This document shows positions 36,627 through 45,842 of a stretch of DNA of 64,000 nt, one piece after another. The DNA is from JAGDZR01 sp049115695 (GTDB taxonomy: Bacteria; Bacteroidota; Bacteroidia; Cytophagales; Cyclobacteriaceae): positions 124,001-188,000 of the forward strand of contig JAGDZR010000006.1 in the NCBI GenBank assembly GCA_049115695.1, in the 5' to 3' direction. Made by a program: the position numbers and the translations under genes. The notes under the pieces were generated by a model. That model did no database searches. It worked only from the letters and a program-made list of their open reading frames with translations, and was not told the origin of the DNA. The stretch's first letter is position 1; each line of letters opens with the position of its first letter.

Positions 36627-39235
36627 GCAAGCTACCCAGGATACCTTCCCGACTGTTCAAATGGTATTGCCGAGAGGATCGCTATGAAGAACTTCATGGA
36701 GATCTGGAAGAATTTTACCTGGAGCGATTGGAGGAGAAGGGACCACTCCAGGCTAGACTTATGTACTGGTTGGACGTTCTTCGATGTTTTCAATCCTATG
36801 CGCTCAAAAGACCAACGCAAAAGTCAAACTCAAATATTACAATGATCAGAAGTAACGTTAAAATTGCCTATCGTTCCCTACTACGGAACAAAGGTTATGC
36901 AGCCACCAATATCCTGGGACTTGCGATCGGCATTTCATTTAGCTGCATGCTATTTATTTATCTCAACAGTGAGCTGAGCTATGATGCTTTCCACTCCAAA
37001 TCGGAGCAAATCCACCGAGTCGTTGCTGAAGATTACCGAATACCGGATCAAACCCGCTACTTCGGTCAATGCATGCCCAAACTTGGGCCTGTGCTTGTGG
37101 ACGAATATCCGGAAGTAGTTGCTACTACAAGGCTGTTTAGGCCACAAGGGCAAATTGTCTTTAAAATTGGAGATCAAAACCACCAGGACCGAGAGTGGTT
37201 CTATGCCGACCAAAATTTCTTTGAGGTATTCGATTTTGAGTTTCTCAATGGCAACTCGACCGACCCGTTAGGGGCCCCCAACACCGCTGTTTTAACAGAA
37301 AAAGCAGCCATTCGCTACTTTGGAACAACTGATGTGATCGGAAAGGCACTTGAAGGAGGTGAAGATCCTATTGAGATTACTGCTGTACTGAAGGACCTTC
37401 CTGAGAATTCACATCTTCAATTCAATATACTAGTCTCAGCACTCAATTCCGGAGATCGCTGGAACCAATACATTAATAGCTGGAATCAGTTTGGTGCTTT
37501 TACCTATGTCGTCCTTAATGATCCACTGAATGCAGATGGGCTTCTGGCAAAAATGCCACAACTGGCGGAGAAATATCTTCCTCATTTTCAAGGAGCATTC
37601 GGCATTTCACTACAGCCTCTGGAGGACATTTACCTGCACTCTGAGAATATTGAACAAGGATCAACTGACGCTTCAGGTGATTTCTCCTATATCTACATCT
37701 TCCTGACCATGGGAATATTTATTCTGGCTATTGCAAGCATCAATTACATCAATCTGGCTACTTCCAAGGCGATGTATCGCGCAAAGGAAATCGGCATCCG
37801 GAAGGTGATCGGAGCAGTACGCAAGCAACTCATCGCTCAGTTTATGACAGAGTCCTTTTTGGTCTCTTTTATCGCCATGTTGTTGGCTATTGTAATGCTG
37901 GATCGAACACTTCCGTTCTTTAATGAGATTACCAATACGGCTTTCGATCTTACACTTGCAAACTTCTTGTTTTTCCTTCCCTGGTTAATTGGTTTAACCT
38001 TACTGATCTCATTATTATCAGGAGGATATCCGGCTTTTTACCTATCCAAACTGTTGCCTGTGACAACATTAAGAGGAGCCGTTGAAAATGGACGCAGTTC
38101 AGCTTTCTTAAGAAAAGGCCTTGTCACTTTTCAGTTTGTCCTCACTATCGTGATGATGGTAGCAACAATTGTCATTGGTCGACAAATGAACTTCATTGAG
38201 GACAAAGACATGGGATTTGACAAGGAACAATTGATGGTCATTGACATCAACAGCGGCCATGTACGACAACACTTTCAAACTATGAAAAACGAATTGGAAG
38301 CAATTCCAGGGGTCAGCAGTGTAGGTGTCTCAAGTCGTGTGCCCGGTGAATGGAAAAATATCGGGCAGGTTTTTATTCAGGACAAAACGTCCGGCGATTC
38401 CACTAATGTATACTTTATGGGTTTTGATGAGGGCATGGTTGAGACCTTTGACTTCAGGATGGCCGAGGGTGATTTTTTTACGTCCAATACGCAGAATGAC
38501 TCAACAAAAATATTGCTTAACCAAACTGCAGTTGCACATTTAGGCTTGGTTGATCCCATTGGAAAAAGTGTACAAACCAGACTGAGTACAGGGATGCTAA
38601 ATGCTACCATTATTGGTGTCATTGAAGATTTCAACTATCAATCACTTCACAATAAAATCGAACCCCTGATCATTGGTGCCTGGAACAATCCGATTCGACC
38701 CATCGACTACTTTACCCTAAAAGTAAATGGGGACATTCGTCAGGTAATTGAAGGAGCTAATGTGGTGCACGAAAAATTCGACAAGTTTTCCCCAATGGAG
38801 TACAACTTTCTGGATGAGAAAATGGCTTCTTTTTATCAACAGGAACAAAAAGCAAGTCTGGTCTTCCAGATGGGGGCCGGACTCAGCATATTCGTGGCGT
38901 GTATGGGGCTCTTTGGATTGGCATCCTTTACAGTGAACAAGCGTAAAAAAGAACTCGGTATTCGTAAAGTGCTGGGTGCAGGTAATACCAACTTATTTGT
39001 GTTATTGTCCTCTTCCTTTATCAAGCAAATAGGTATTGCATTGGTTATTGCTGCTCCTATTGCCTACCTCATCATGGATAGCTGGCTTAGCGCATTTGTT
39101 TATCGTGTTGGTATCGGGATTGACGTTTTTCTAATTGCCGGTCTCGCTTCAGTGCTAATTGCGCTGCTGACAATCAGTTATCGTTCAGTAATGGCTGTGC
39201 GCTCGAATCCAGTCGATCAGTTGCACTATGAGTAG
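36611..39235 (+). CDS. FtsX/MacB-type ABC permease with N-terminal permease prefix
   Basis: The 874-residue protein has a short prefix domain (about 1-75, with RLFKWYCREDRYEELHGDLEEFY) of the type found in permeases next to PadR genes, then the MacB layout twice: a membrane helix (about 97-117), a periplasmic MacB_PCD domain and FtsX domains (about 360-500 and 755-870, each with KEIGIRKVIGA or KELGIRKVLGA motifs). No ATPase is encoded beside it. The substrate is unknown; small molecules or peptides are usual. Confidence 0.9.
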   Translation: MEHRMSKLPRIPSRLFKWYCREDRYEELHGDLEEFYLERLEEKGPLQARLMYWLDVLRCFQSYALKRPTQKSNSNITMIRSNVKIAYRSLLRNKGYAATNILGLAIGISFSCMLFIYLNSELSYDAFHSKSEQIHRVVAEDYRIPDQTRYFGQCMPKLGPVLVDEYPEVVATTRLFRPQGQIVFKIGDQNHQDREWFYADQNFFEVFDFEFLNGNSTDPLGAPNTAVLTEKAAIRYFGTTDVIGKALEGGEDPIEITAVLKDLPENSHLQFNILVSALNSGDRWNQYINSWNQFGAFTYVVLNDPLNADGLLAKMPQLAEKYLPHFQGAFGISLQPLEDIYLHSENIEQGSTDASGDFSYIYIFLTMGIFILAIASINYINLATSKAMYRAKEIGIRKVIGAVRKQLIAQFMTESFLVSFIAMLLAIVMLDRTLPFFNEITNTAFDLTLANFLFFLPWLIGLTLLISLLSGGYPAFYLSKLLPVTTLRGAVENGRSSAFLRKGLVTFQFVLTIVMMVATIVIGRQMNFIEDKDMGFDKEQLMVIDINSGHVRQHFQTMKNELEAIPGVSSVGVSSRVPGEWKNIGQVFIQDKTSGDSTNVYFMGFDEGMVETFDFRMAEGDFFTSNTQNDSTKILLNQTAVAHLGLVDPIGKSVQTRLSTGMLNATIIGVIEDFNYQSLHNKIEPLIIGAWNNPIRPIDYFTLKVNGDIRQVIEGANVVHEKFDKFSPMEYNFLDEKMASFYQQEQKASLVFQMGAGLSIFVACMGLFGLASFTVNKRKKELGIRKVLGAGNTNLFVLLSSSFIKQIGIALVIAAPIAYLIMDSWLSAFVYRVGIGIDVFLIAGLASVLIALLTISYRSVMAVRSNPVDQLHYE

Positions 39236-39240
39236 AAATT

Positions 39241-39286
39241 GGATTCGAGTCGGGTTTGGTGATACCACCAAACCCGACTCGAATCC
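39241..39286 (+). terminator. Strong terminator hairpin after the permease gene
   Basis: A perfect 21-bp stem (39241-39261 with 39266-39286) encloses the loop ATAC; the arms start GGATTCGAGTCGGG. It begins 5 nt after the permease stop and is followed by TCATTACTTTATTG. The stem is far longer than usual. Confidence 0.8.
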
Positions 39287-39350
39287 TCATTACTTTATTG
39301 CATCAGTCTTCATTCATGCTTAGATTGCTATACTTACCAATCAAAAATGT

Positions 39351-39695
39351 ATGCCCAAGATTAGAATTAATAGTATCCACTGCAACACACCAGACGAGGT
39401 GGATAAAGACGAAATCTATCTGAAGAATGATGGAAAGAAAATCTGGCCAAATGGTGATTTGTACCATCGCGTAGATACAAGTGATACTGTCGATGTGGGT
39501 GTTGAGTTGAACCTGAATTCCGATTGGGCTGAAATAGAGCTTTGGGATTTTGACTACATGAGTCTCAATGACAAGCTTGGCGTCTTTAAGATGAAAGTAG
39601 ACGGATTCTCGGGAAAATATACTGTTTCGCTTCAAGAGGTCAGTGAAAAAAGCACAGCTTCCTATTTTATGAATTGGGAAATCCTGGAGGATTAA
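39351..39695 (+). CDS. Small acidic hypothetical protein, possibly C2-like
   Basis: The 114-residue acidic protein is predicted as all beta (PKIRINSIHCNTPDEVDKDEIYL, WAEIELWDFD, KLGVFKMKVDGFSGKYTVSL). The Asp-rich loops (DEVDKDE, DFDYMSLND) recall a C2-type or calcium-binding beta sandwich, but I see no firm family. There is no signal peptide. It stands between the long terminator and the helicase gene. Confidence 0.6.
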   Translation: MPKIRINSIHCNTPDEVDKDEIYLKNDGKKIWPNGDLYHRVDTSDTVDVGVELNLNSDWAEIELWDFDYMSLNDKLGVFKMKVDGFSGKYTVSLQEVSEKSTASYFMNWEILED

Positions 39696-39754
39696 ATTAA
39701 TTACCCTGTATTAGATTAGAATACCTGACCTTTGCCAGTCTACTTAGTGAAATA

Positions 39755-41050
39755 ATGGCAAAAAATCAGCAGGACATTCTCAATAAACTCAAAATTGATG
39801 AGCTCAATCCGATGCAAATCGCAGCGGGACATGCGATTCATTCATCTTCCAATGTGGTGCTGCTTTCACCAACAGGTAGTGGAAAAACGCTGGCCTTCCT
39901 ACTCCCATTGATTCATTCGATTGATACAAAATGTGATGAAATTCAGGCATTGATATTGGTACCAACCAGAGAGCTTGCCCTACAAATCGAACAGGTAGCG
40001 AGAGAAATGGGGACTGGACTGAAAATTAATGCTGTTTATGGAGGGCAATCCGGATCAAGAGATCGAATGGCGCTCAAACATCGACCTGCTATCCTGATTG
40101 GTACTCCCGGACGTGTTGCTGATCGATTAAGAAGAGATGACTTTTCGCTTAAATCCTTATCTACCATTGTTTTAGATGAATTCGACAAGTCCCTGGAAAT
40201 CGGATTTGAAAAGGAGATGAAAGAAATCATTGGCACACTCCCCGCCATCAAAAAACGTGTGCTGACATCAGCTACCCAGAAACTAGCTGTACCAAAATTC
40301 GTTGGGTTAGAAAATCTTACGACCGTTGACTTCACGGGCACTGCTAATTCAGAACTTATTGTTCAAAAAGTCATTGGCAATAACAAACTCAATGCACTCA
40401 TCGATCTGCTTCACCACATTGGTGATGCTCAAGGTATTATTTTTTGCAACTTCAAGGACACGATTAATGAAGTCAGCAACCAGCTTACCGCGCATCAAAT
40501 CAGCCATGGTGTATTTCAAGGCGGAATGGAGCAGGTGGATCGTGAGGAAGCCTTGATTAAACTTAGAAATGGCACACATAATATCATCATCGCTACGGAT
40601 TTAGCTGCACGTGGGATAGATGTGAATGATCTAAAGTTCATCATTCATTATGAATTGCCTCCAAGAGAAACGGAATACACACATCGCAACGGACGTACAG
40701 CGCGTATGAATGCAGATGGAACGGCCTACCTATTATTTGGAGATCGTCAACGCATACCAGACTACATTCCGAGCATGGAAGCACTTAATCTTACCAAACA
40801 AGATTTCAAAGGGTATACCGAATGGCGTACCCTCCTAGTCTCAACAGGAAGGCAGGACAAAGTGTCCAAAGGAGATATTGCCGGAACCTTTTTCAAAATA
40901 GGACAACTCAATAAGGATGAATTAGGAATCATTGAAATAAAACAAACATGTGCGTTTGTGGCTGTGCATCACGCCAAGGCAAAGAAAGTAGCAGCGTCAT
41001 TGAACAATGCCAAAATCAAGAAAAAGAAAGTACGGGTAAGACTGATTTAA
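39755..41050 (+). CDS. DbpA-like DEAD-box ATP-dependent RNA helicase
   Basis: The 431-residue protein has the Q motif ELNPMQIAA, motif I SPTGSGKT (38-45), VPTRELALQ, GTPGR, motif II DEFD (141-144, instead of DEAD), SAT and motif VI HRNGRTAR. The C-terminal domain (about 355-431, ending KIKKKKVRVRLI) is the DbpA RNA-binding domain that targets 23S rRNA. It probably acts in ribosome assembly. Confidence 0.9.
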   Translation: MAKNQQDILNKLKIDELNPMQIAAGHAIHSSSNVVLLSPTGSGKTLAFLLPLIHSIDTKCDEIQALILVPTRELALQIEQVAREMGTGLKINAVYGGQSGSRDRMALKHRPAILIGTPGRVADRLRRDDFSLKSLSTIVLDEFDKSLEIGFEKEMKEIIGTLPAIKKRVLTSATQKLAVPKFVGLENLTTVDFTGTANSELIVQKVIGNNKLNALIDLLHHIGDAQGIIFCNFKDTINEVSNQLTAHQISHGVFQGGMEQVDREEALIKLRNGTHNIIIATDLAARGIDVNDLKFIIHYELPPRETEYTHRNGRTARMNADGTAYLLFGDRQRIPDYIPSMEALNLTKQDFKGYTEWRTLLVSTGRQDKVSKGDIAGTFFKIGQLNKDELGIIEIKQTCAFVAVHHAKAKKVAASLNNAKIKKKKVRVRLI

Positions 41051-41117
41051 TAGTTAGTCATCAAATTTAATATCGATAAAACTGGCATCCTCAAATAAGG
41101 TGAAGAGCTTATTTGTC

Positions 41118-41150
41118 CCAAAAATCGAAAAATCTTTACCAAACATCTAA
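41118..41150 (+). promoter_or_regulatory. 21-bp-period direct repeat, site 1 (candidate LytTR operator)
   Basis: CCAAAAATCGAA (41118-41129) and CCAAACATCTAA (41139-41150) are exactly 21 bp apart. Exactly 29 bp further lies TACTTTCG (41180-41187), a near -7 box, with no TTG at -33. The ATG of the first gene is at 41205. Four other promoters in the window share this layout. A weak stem-loop (CAAATAAG/CTTATTTG, 41092-41115) precedes it. Confidence 0.75.
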
Positions 41151-41204
41151 ACAAATCCTTTCCTACTAATTCCCAAGGATACTTTCGAATTAAAAAAAAG
41201 GAAG

Positions 41205-41576
41205 ATGAAAAATTTGGTAATAGTAGATGACAACTTAATGATGAGGGAATTTCTGAGTAATTACTTCTCAAGTAGTTACCGGGTCACAATCTATGAGAGT
41301 GCAGAACAAGCAATTACTGGAGTTCAAGGAGGCGAACTTCCCGATGTGATGCTCATCGACTATGAACTTAGTGGAATCAGTGGTTATCAGCTTTTGAAAA
41401 CACTAAAAACCTCTGGTTTTTATAACAGTATACCGATCATTTTTCTTTCCGGCAAAGCAAAGAGTGATGCAAAAATTCAATGTCTGAAAGAAGGCGCATT
41501 TGACTTTGTCACTAAACCATTCAATCCTGTTGAATTGTCTTATCGAATAAACAAATCCCTGAATTATGAAAACTGA
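41205..41576 (+). CDS. Stand-alone response regulator receiver protein
   Basis: The 123-residue protein is a receiver domain only: acidic pair Asp8/Asp9, phospho-acceptor Asp52 in MLIDYEL, Ser82 in FLSGKAK and Lys104 in VTKPF. No output domain follows. It is the first gene of the exopolysaccharide cluster, overlaps the sugar transferase by 11 nt, and could be phosphorylated by the hybrid kinase at the far end of the cluster. Confidence 0.9.
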   Translation: MKNLVIVDDNLMMREFLSNYFSSSYRVTIYESAEQAITGVQGGELPDVMLIDYELSGISGYQLLKTLKTSGFYNSIPIIFLSGKAKSDAKIQCLKEGAFDFVTKPFNPVELSYRINKSLNYEN

Positions 41577-42690
41577 AATAGCACTAATAGGACTTTCTGA
41601 AAAAACTACTTCTCTCCTACAACTTGGATATAAGGTGGTCAACTACCACAATCAAGAAAGCGCGATTGAAGCATTTAAATTCAGATCAAAATATGGGAAA
41701 AAGCTTCCACTGATCACTTTGATAAGAGGATATCTTGATATTGATAATTCATTTTCCCAGTTATTGGGATGGTTAGATGGTAATTCGAATAAAATTCCAG
41801 TTATCGTCTTAGATCAGAAGCCAAATAATTTCAAATTGAAAGAAGTAAAGGAATTTGGCGCTTTTGACTACATGTACCTTGACTCACCCCTCAGTAACCT
41901 AAACTACCAAATAAAACGAGCATTCAATCAATCTAAAGACTTAAGCGTCAATACTAAACGCTTTCAAATACCGCTTTCAAAACGAGTTTTTGATATTGTC
42001 CTTTCATCATTTCTAATTGTTTTGCTGACGCCTTTATTTCTAATTGTCGCCTTGTTAATCAAAATAGAATCAAAAGGACCTGTATTCTATAAACAGCAAC
42101 GTGTTGGTAGCAGATATAGGATCTTTAACTTCTTCAAGTTTAGATCCATGTCTACAAATGCAGACAGCCAACTCGATCAGATTTCTCATCAAAATCACTA
42201 CAATGAAACAAACCGGATGAATCAGGAGCGCAATCCTTTAGAGGCGAATTGTTACTTGATTAATGATGATAACAAGAGGGTAGAAGAACACATTCACCTG
42301 TCGAGAAAAACAAATTCACAGCAATCGACCTTTAAAAAATTCAAGAATGACCCTCGTATCACGCGGGTTGGGAAATTTATTAGACAAACGAGCATTGACG
42401 AACTTCCTCAATTAGTAAATGTATTGCTAGGTGACATGTCAGTGGTTGGTAATCGACCCTTACCTCTTTATGAAGCTGAAGTCTTGACTGAAGATCAATA
42501 CTCACAGCGATTTCTTGGACCAGCAGGAATCACGGGTCTATGGCAAGTTACAGAAAGAGGAAAAGCAAATACTAGTGCAGAGTCAAGAAAGTTACTTGAT
42601 AATCAATATGCGTCCTCTTACAACTTCTGGACTGACATGAAAATATTATTTAAAACCCCGCTCGCGGTAATTCAACAAGAAAACGTATGA
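41566..42690 (+). CDS. Initiating sugar transferase fused to a pseudo-receiver domain
   Basis: Residues 140-374 form a bacterial sugar transferase (PglC/WcaJ catalytic core): KRVFDIVLSSFLIVLLTPLF membrane hairpin, GPVFYKQQRVG, FFKFRSM, NDPRITRVGKFIRQTSIDELPQL and GNRPLP. Such enzymes load the first sugar phosphate on undecaprenyl phosphate. Residues 1-125 look like a receiver fold, but the beta-3 Asp is replaced (LITLIRGYL) and the lysine motif reads LDSPL, so it cannot be phosphorylated normally. An insert of about 40-55 residues (about 200-255) separates KFRSM from NDPRI. Confidence 0.85.
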   Translation: MKTEIALIGLSEKTTSLLQLGYKVVNYHNQESAIEAFKFRSKYGKKLPLITLIRGYLDIDNSFSQLLGWLDGNSNKIPVIVLDQKPNNFKLKEVKEFGAFDYMYLDSPLSNLNYQIKRAFNQSKDLSVNTKRFQIPLSKRVFDIVLSSFLIVLLTPLFLIVALLIKIESKGPVFYKQQRVGSRYRIFNFFKFRSMSTNADSQLDQISHQNHYNETNRMNQERNPLEANCYLINDDNKRVEEHIHLSRKTNSQQSTFKKFKNDPRITRVGKFIRQTSIDELPQLVNVLLGDMSVVGNRPLPLYEAEVLTEDQYSQRFLGPAGITGLWQVTERGKANTSAESRKLLDNQYASSYNFWTDMKILFKTPLAVIQQENV

Positions 42691-44669
42691 GACGAATATA
42701 TTTATTACTCATCACTACCCAATTGATGATTGGATGTATGACTCAAATAGGCAACATTGAAGAGGATACATCCATAGTTTTTGACATGAAAACGGTTGAA
42801 GAGGTGAATGTTGAAATAAAATTATCATATCATGGTGTTCCCGTGCCTGGAGTACTGATCACCTTGTGGAATGGAGTTCCATCAAATAGTGGACGAATAG
42901 TTCTAAAAGGACTAACTAATGAAAATGGAATATTTCAAACTATTCATAATTTGCCTAACGCTCAGCAGTATTTTGTTTTGCAAACACAATACATCGGCTT
43001 ACCAGATTTAATTAAAGTTTCAAGGAACCAATTGATGTCGGGGATTACAATTTCAGAAGACCGAACACCTTTTGATTTCATGGATCAAACTATTCATTTA
43101 TCGTCAGCAAACACAACTGGAAGAGTAACTAACAATTACACCGAATTGGGTAATTATGACAACAATGGAGTCCCTAATTATTTACTTAACAGAGATCTTC
43201 TTAGTGCTGAATTATTGTCATTTATTAATGCATCACTACCAGAATCAAGACCTGTTCCGATCTATCACCCTAAATATCTTGATAAAGAAGCCAAGTCCAA
43301 TATTGACGTACAAGAGGAAGCCGATGTGTGGATGACATTCGTACATGAAGGTGCAGGATACAGAAATATTCTTGGCTTTTACACCTACCCTACTTCTAGC
43401 CCACCAACTTCGGTAAGCGACATTGAACCGATCACAATCGCATTTCCGAATGTTTCATTTAAAGGAAGTGGCGGTGGATTGAATAGTGGAGATAAAGTAT
43501 ACCTCGGTAGGTTTGAACCAGGGACAACAATTGGTTTTTGTCTTTTTGCCAACGGCTGGAATGGGGCTATTACAGAGGGTAGTCACCAAGTATATTCAAA
43601 TAATATATTAAACCCCGAAATTAGCGTTGATAAAAGACAACATACAGTACTTCTTTGGGATGAATTGAATGAATTATTTCTGGTTGGATTTGAAGATTTA
43701 AACAGAGACAATGGCAGTGACGATGATTTCAATGACGCTATATTTTATATAACTGCAAATCCTATTGAAGCGCTTTCTGCCGAAAATGTTAATCCAATAG
43801 ATCAACCTGTCGACTCTGATGGCGATGGTGTTAATGATGTTTATGACGAGTATCCTCTGGACGCCAGCTTGGCTTATCATAACTTTTACCCGGCTGAACA
43901 GAGTTATGGGACATTTGCTTTTGAAGATCAATGGCCAAGAGTGGGTGATTACGATTTCAATGACCTTGTCGTGGATTATCAATTTAAGTCAATGGTAGAT
44001 GCAAATAACCGGATTGTCCGTTTGAATGCTAACTATATTATCAAAGCTGTTGGTGCCGGGTATCAAAATGGATTCGGCGTGCAATTTGGAATTCATCCAA
44101 ACGGAATTTCTAATGTAACTGGAAGTGATGTTAGAGGATCGTTGCATACCTTCAGCGAGAATGGAACAGAATCAAATCAGTCTAAAGCGGTAATTATAGT
44201 TTCCGATAATGTTCATCAGGGATTTGACGGGTTTGGCTTCATAAACACACACCCTAACATGACTTATCAACAACCCGACACAATATCGATTGGAATTGAC
44301 TTGTCAAATCCAACAACAAGTGAACAGTTAGGATCAGCACCATATAATTCATTTCTAATCATCAATCAGAACAGAGGTCGAGAGCTTCATCTTCCGTCAT
44401 ACCCTCCTACTGATCTTGCCGATCCTGCTTTCTTTGGCCAACACAATGACAACACTGATGTACAAGAGCAAGTCTTTTATAACTCCAAAGTTGGTTTACC
44501 CTGGGGAATGAACCTTCCTGTAAGCTTTGAATATCCAAATGAAAAAGTTGATGTGAGGGAAGGGTATTTACACTTCGACAGGTGGGCAAAAAGTGGTGGG
44601 TTTACCTATTTGGACTGGTACAGCAATCATTCGGGGTATCGAAATCAACAAAAACTTTTTAACAAATAA
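42687..44669 (+). CDS. LruC-domain lipoprotein with DUF4114-like region
   Basis: The 660-residue protein has a lipoprotein signal with Cys17 in MIGC, a beta-rich region, a DUF4114-like segment (GDKVYLGRFEPGTTIGFCLFANGWNG and DLNRDNGSDDDFNDAIFYI, about 270-355), a calcium-binding type DSDGDGVNDVYDEYPLD (about 372-388) and a C-terminal LruC (DUF4842) domain starting with WPRVGDYDFNDLVVDY. It is probably anchored at the outer membrane. Its 4-nt overlap with the sugar transferase puts it firmly in the exopolysaccharide operon, perhaps as a matrix protein. Confidence 0.87.
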   Translation: MRRIYLLLITTQLMIGCMTQIGNIEEDTSIVFDMKTVEEVNVEIKLSYHGVPVPGVLITLWNGVPSNSGRIVLKGLTNENGIFQTIHNLPNAQQYFVLQTQYIGLPDLIKVSRNQLMSGITISEDRTPFDFMDQTIHLSSANTTGRVTNNYTELGNYDNNGVPNYLLNRDLLSAELLSFINASLPESRPVPIYHPKYLDKEAKSNIDVQEEADVWMTFVHEGAGYRNILGFYTYPTSSPPTSVSDIEPITIAFPNVSFKGSGGGLNSGDKVYLGRFEPGTTIGFCLFANGWNGAITEGSHQVYSNNILNPEISVDKRQHTVLLWDELNELFLVGFEDLNRDNGSDDDFNDAIFYITANPIEALSAENVNPIDQPVDSDGDGVNDVYDEYPLDASLAYHNFYPAEQSYGTFAFEDQWPRVGDYDFNDLVVDYQFKSMVDANNRIVRLNANYIIKAVGAGYQNGFGVQFGIHPNGISNVTGSDVRGSLHTFSENGTESNQSKAVIIVSDNVHQGFDGFGFINTHPNMTYQQPDTISIGIDLSNPTTSEQLGSAPYNSFLIINQNRGRELHLPSYPPTDLADPAFFGQHNDNTDVQEQVFYNSKVGLPWGMNLPVSFEYPNEKVDVREGYLHFDRWAKSGGFTYLDWYSNHSGYRNQQKLFNK

Positions 44670-44672
44670 TCA

Positions 44673-45842
44673 ATGACACTCTCACTGAATGAAATATTAT
44701 TTGCTTTCTCAACATTCATTATTGTTTATACCTATCTCGGCTATGGAATAATAATGAAATTGATGAGCCTGTTTAGGAATCCAAGATCCTTTCCGGCACT
44801 GAATAATGAAGATTTACCTGCAGTTACACATATAATCGCCGCTTATAATGAAGAAGACTGTATCGATAGTAAAATCAAAAATTGTCTTGCGATTGACTAC
44901 CCTAAACATCTGATTACAACCGTAATAGTAACTGATGGTTCAAAAGACAAGACTTGTGAAATTGTTTCAGAATATGAGCAAGTGAAGCATGATCATCTCC
45001 CCGCGAGAAACGGAAAACTTGCTGCAGTTAATCGGATTATGAAGCAAGTGAGTACCCCCATTACCATTTTTTCTGATGCAAATGCCATGTTGAATAGTCA
45101 AGCCATTAAGCTGATGATCACACATTTCCAGAACAATCGAGTTGGTGCTGTAGCTGGTGAAAAAATCATTATAACAGGAGAAGTTGACGATGCAACTGCC
45201 GGAGAAGGGGTGTATTGGAAATATGAATCCTGGCTTAAGCAGCTCGATTACCACATGAATACGCTCGTTGGAGCGGCTGGTGAATTGTATGCGGTAAGGA
45301 CTCACCTTTATGAATCACCAGGTAAGAATACATTGATTGAAGATTTTGTCATGGCAATGAAAATTGCCGCAAAGGGATATTTGGTTGGGTACGAACCTAA
45401 AGCCAGGGCTTATGAATTTGCTTCAGCAAATATTAAAGAGGAATCAAAAAGGAAAATTCGAATTAGTGCTGGTGGATTGCAAGCCATTGGCACATTAATG
45501 GAGTTACTGAATCCAATTAAATATGGTTTTTTGTCTTTTCAGTTCATCTCCCATCGTGTTTTAAGATGGTCATTAGCACCTGTCTGTCTGCCATTGGTGT
45601 TGATCTCAAATATTTATCTGTTTGATAGTGAAAAGGGTTTCTATATACTGACTTTGCTAATGCAAAGTCTATTCTACTTTGGAGCCGCTTTGGGCCATAT
45701 TTTTGAGACTAAAAAAATTAAAATCAAGCTCCTTTTCGTTCCATACTATTTCATCTTTATGAACGCCAGTGTCTATTTTGGTGCGCAAATGCTTTTAAGT
45801 GGCAAGCTAAATGTCAATTGGACTAAAGCTGCTAGGAAATGA
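44673..45842 (+). CDS. Membrane glycosyltransferase family 2
   Basis: The 389-residue GT-A enzyme has an N-terminal membrane helix (about 5-25), a catalytic domain with HIIAAYNEEDCI (about 53-64), VIVTDGSKDKT, FSDANAML (about 132-139) and IEDFVMAMKIAAKG, and C-terminal helices (about 285-370). It is 3 nt after the LruC gene and overlaps the next GT2 by 4 nt. Donor and acceptor are unknown. Confidence 0.9.
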   Translation: MTLSLNEILFAFSTFIIVYTYLGYGIIMKLMSLFRNPRSFPALNNEDLPAVTHIIAAYNEEDCIDSKIKNCLAIDYPKHLITTVIVTDGSKDKTCEIVSEYEQVKHDHLPARNGKLAAVNRIMKQVSTPITIFSDANAMLNSQAIKLMITHFQNNRVGAVAGEKIIITGEVDDATAGEGVYWKYESWLKQLDYHMNTLVGAAGELYAVRTHLYESPGKNTLIEDFVMAMKIAAKGYLVGYEPKARAYEFASANIKEESKRKIRISAGGLQAIGTLMELLNPIKYGFLSFQFISHRVLRWSLAPVCLPLVLISNIYLFDSEKGFYILTLLMQSLFYFGAALGHIFETKKIKIKLLFVPYYFIFMNASVYFGAQMLLSGKLNVNWTKAARK

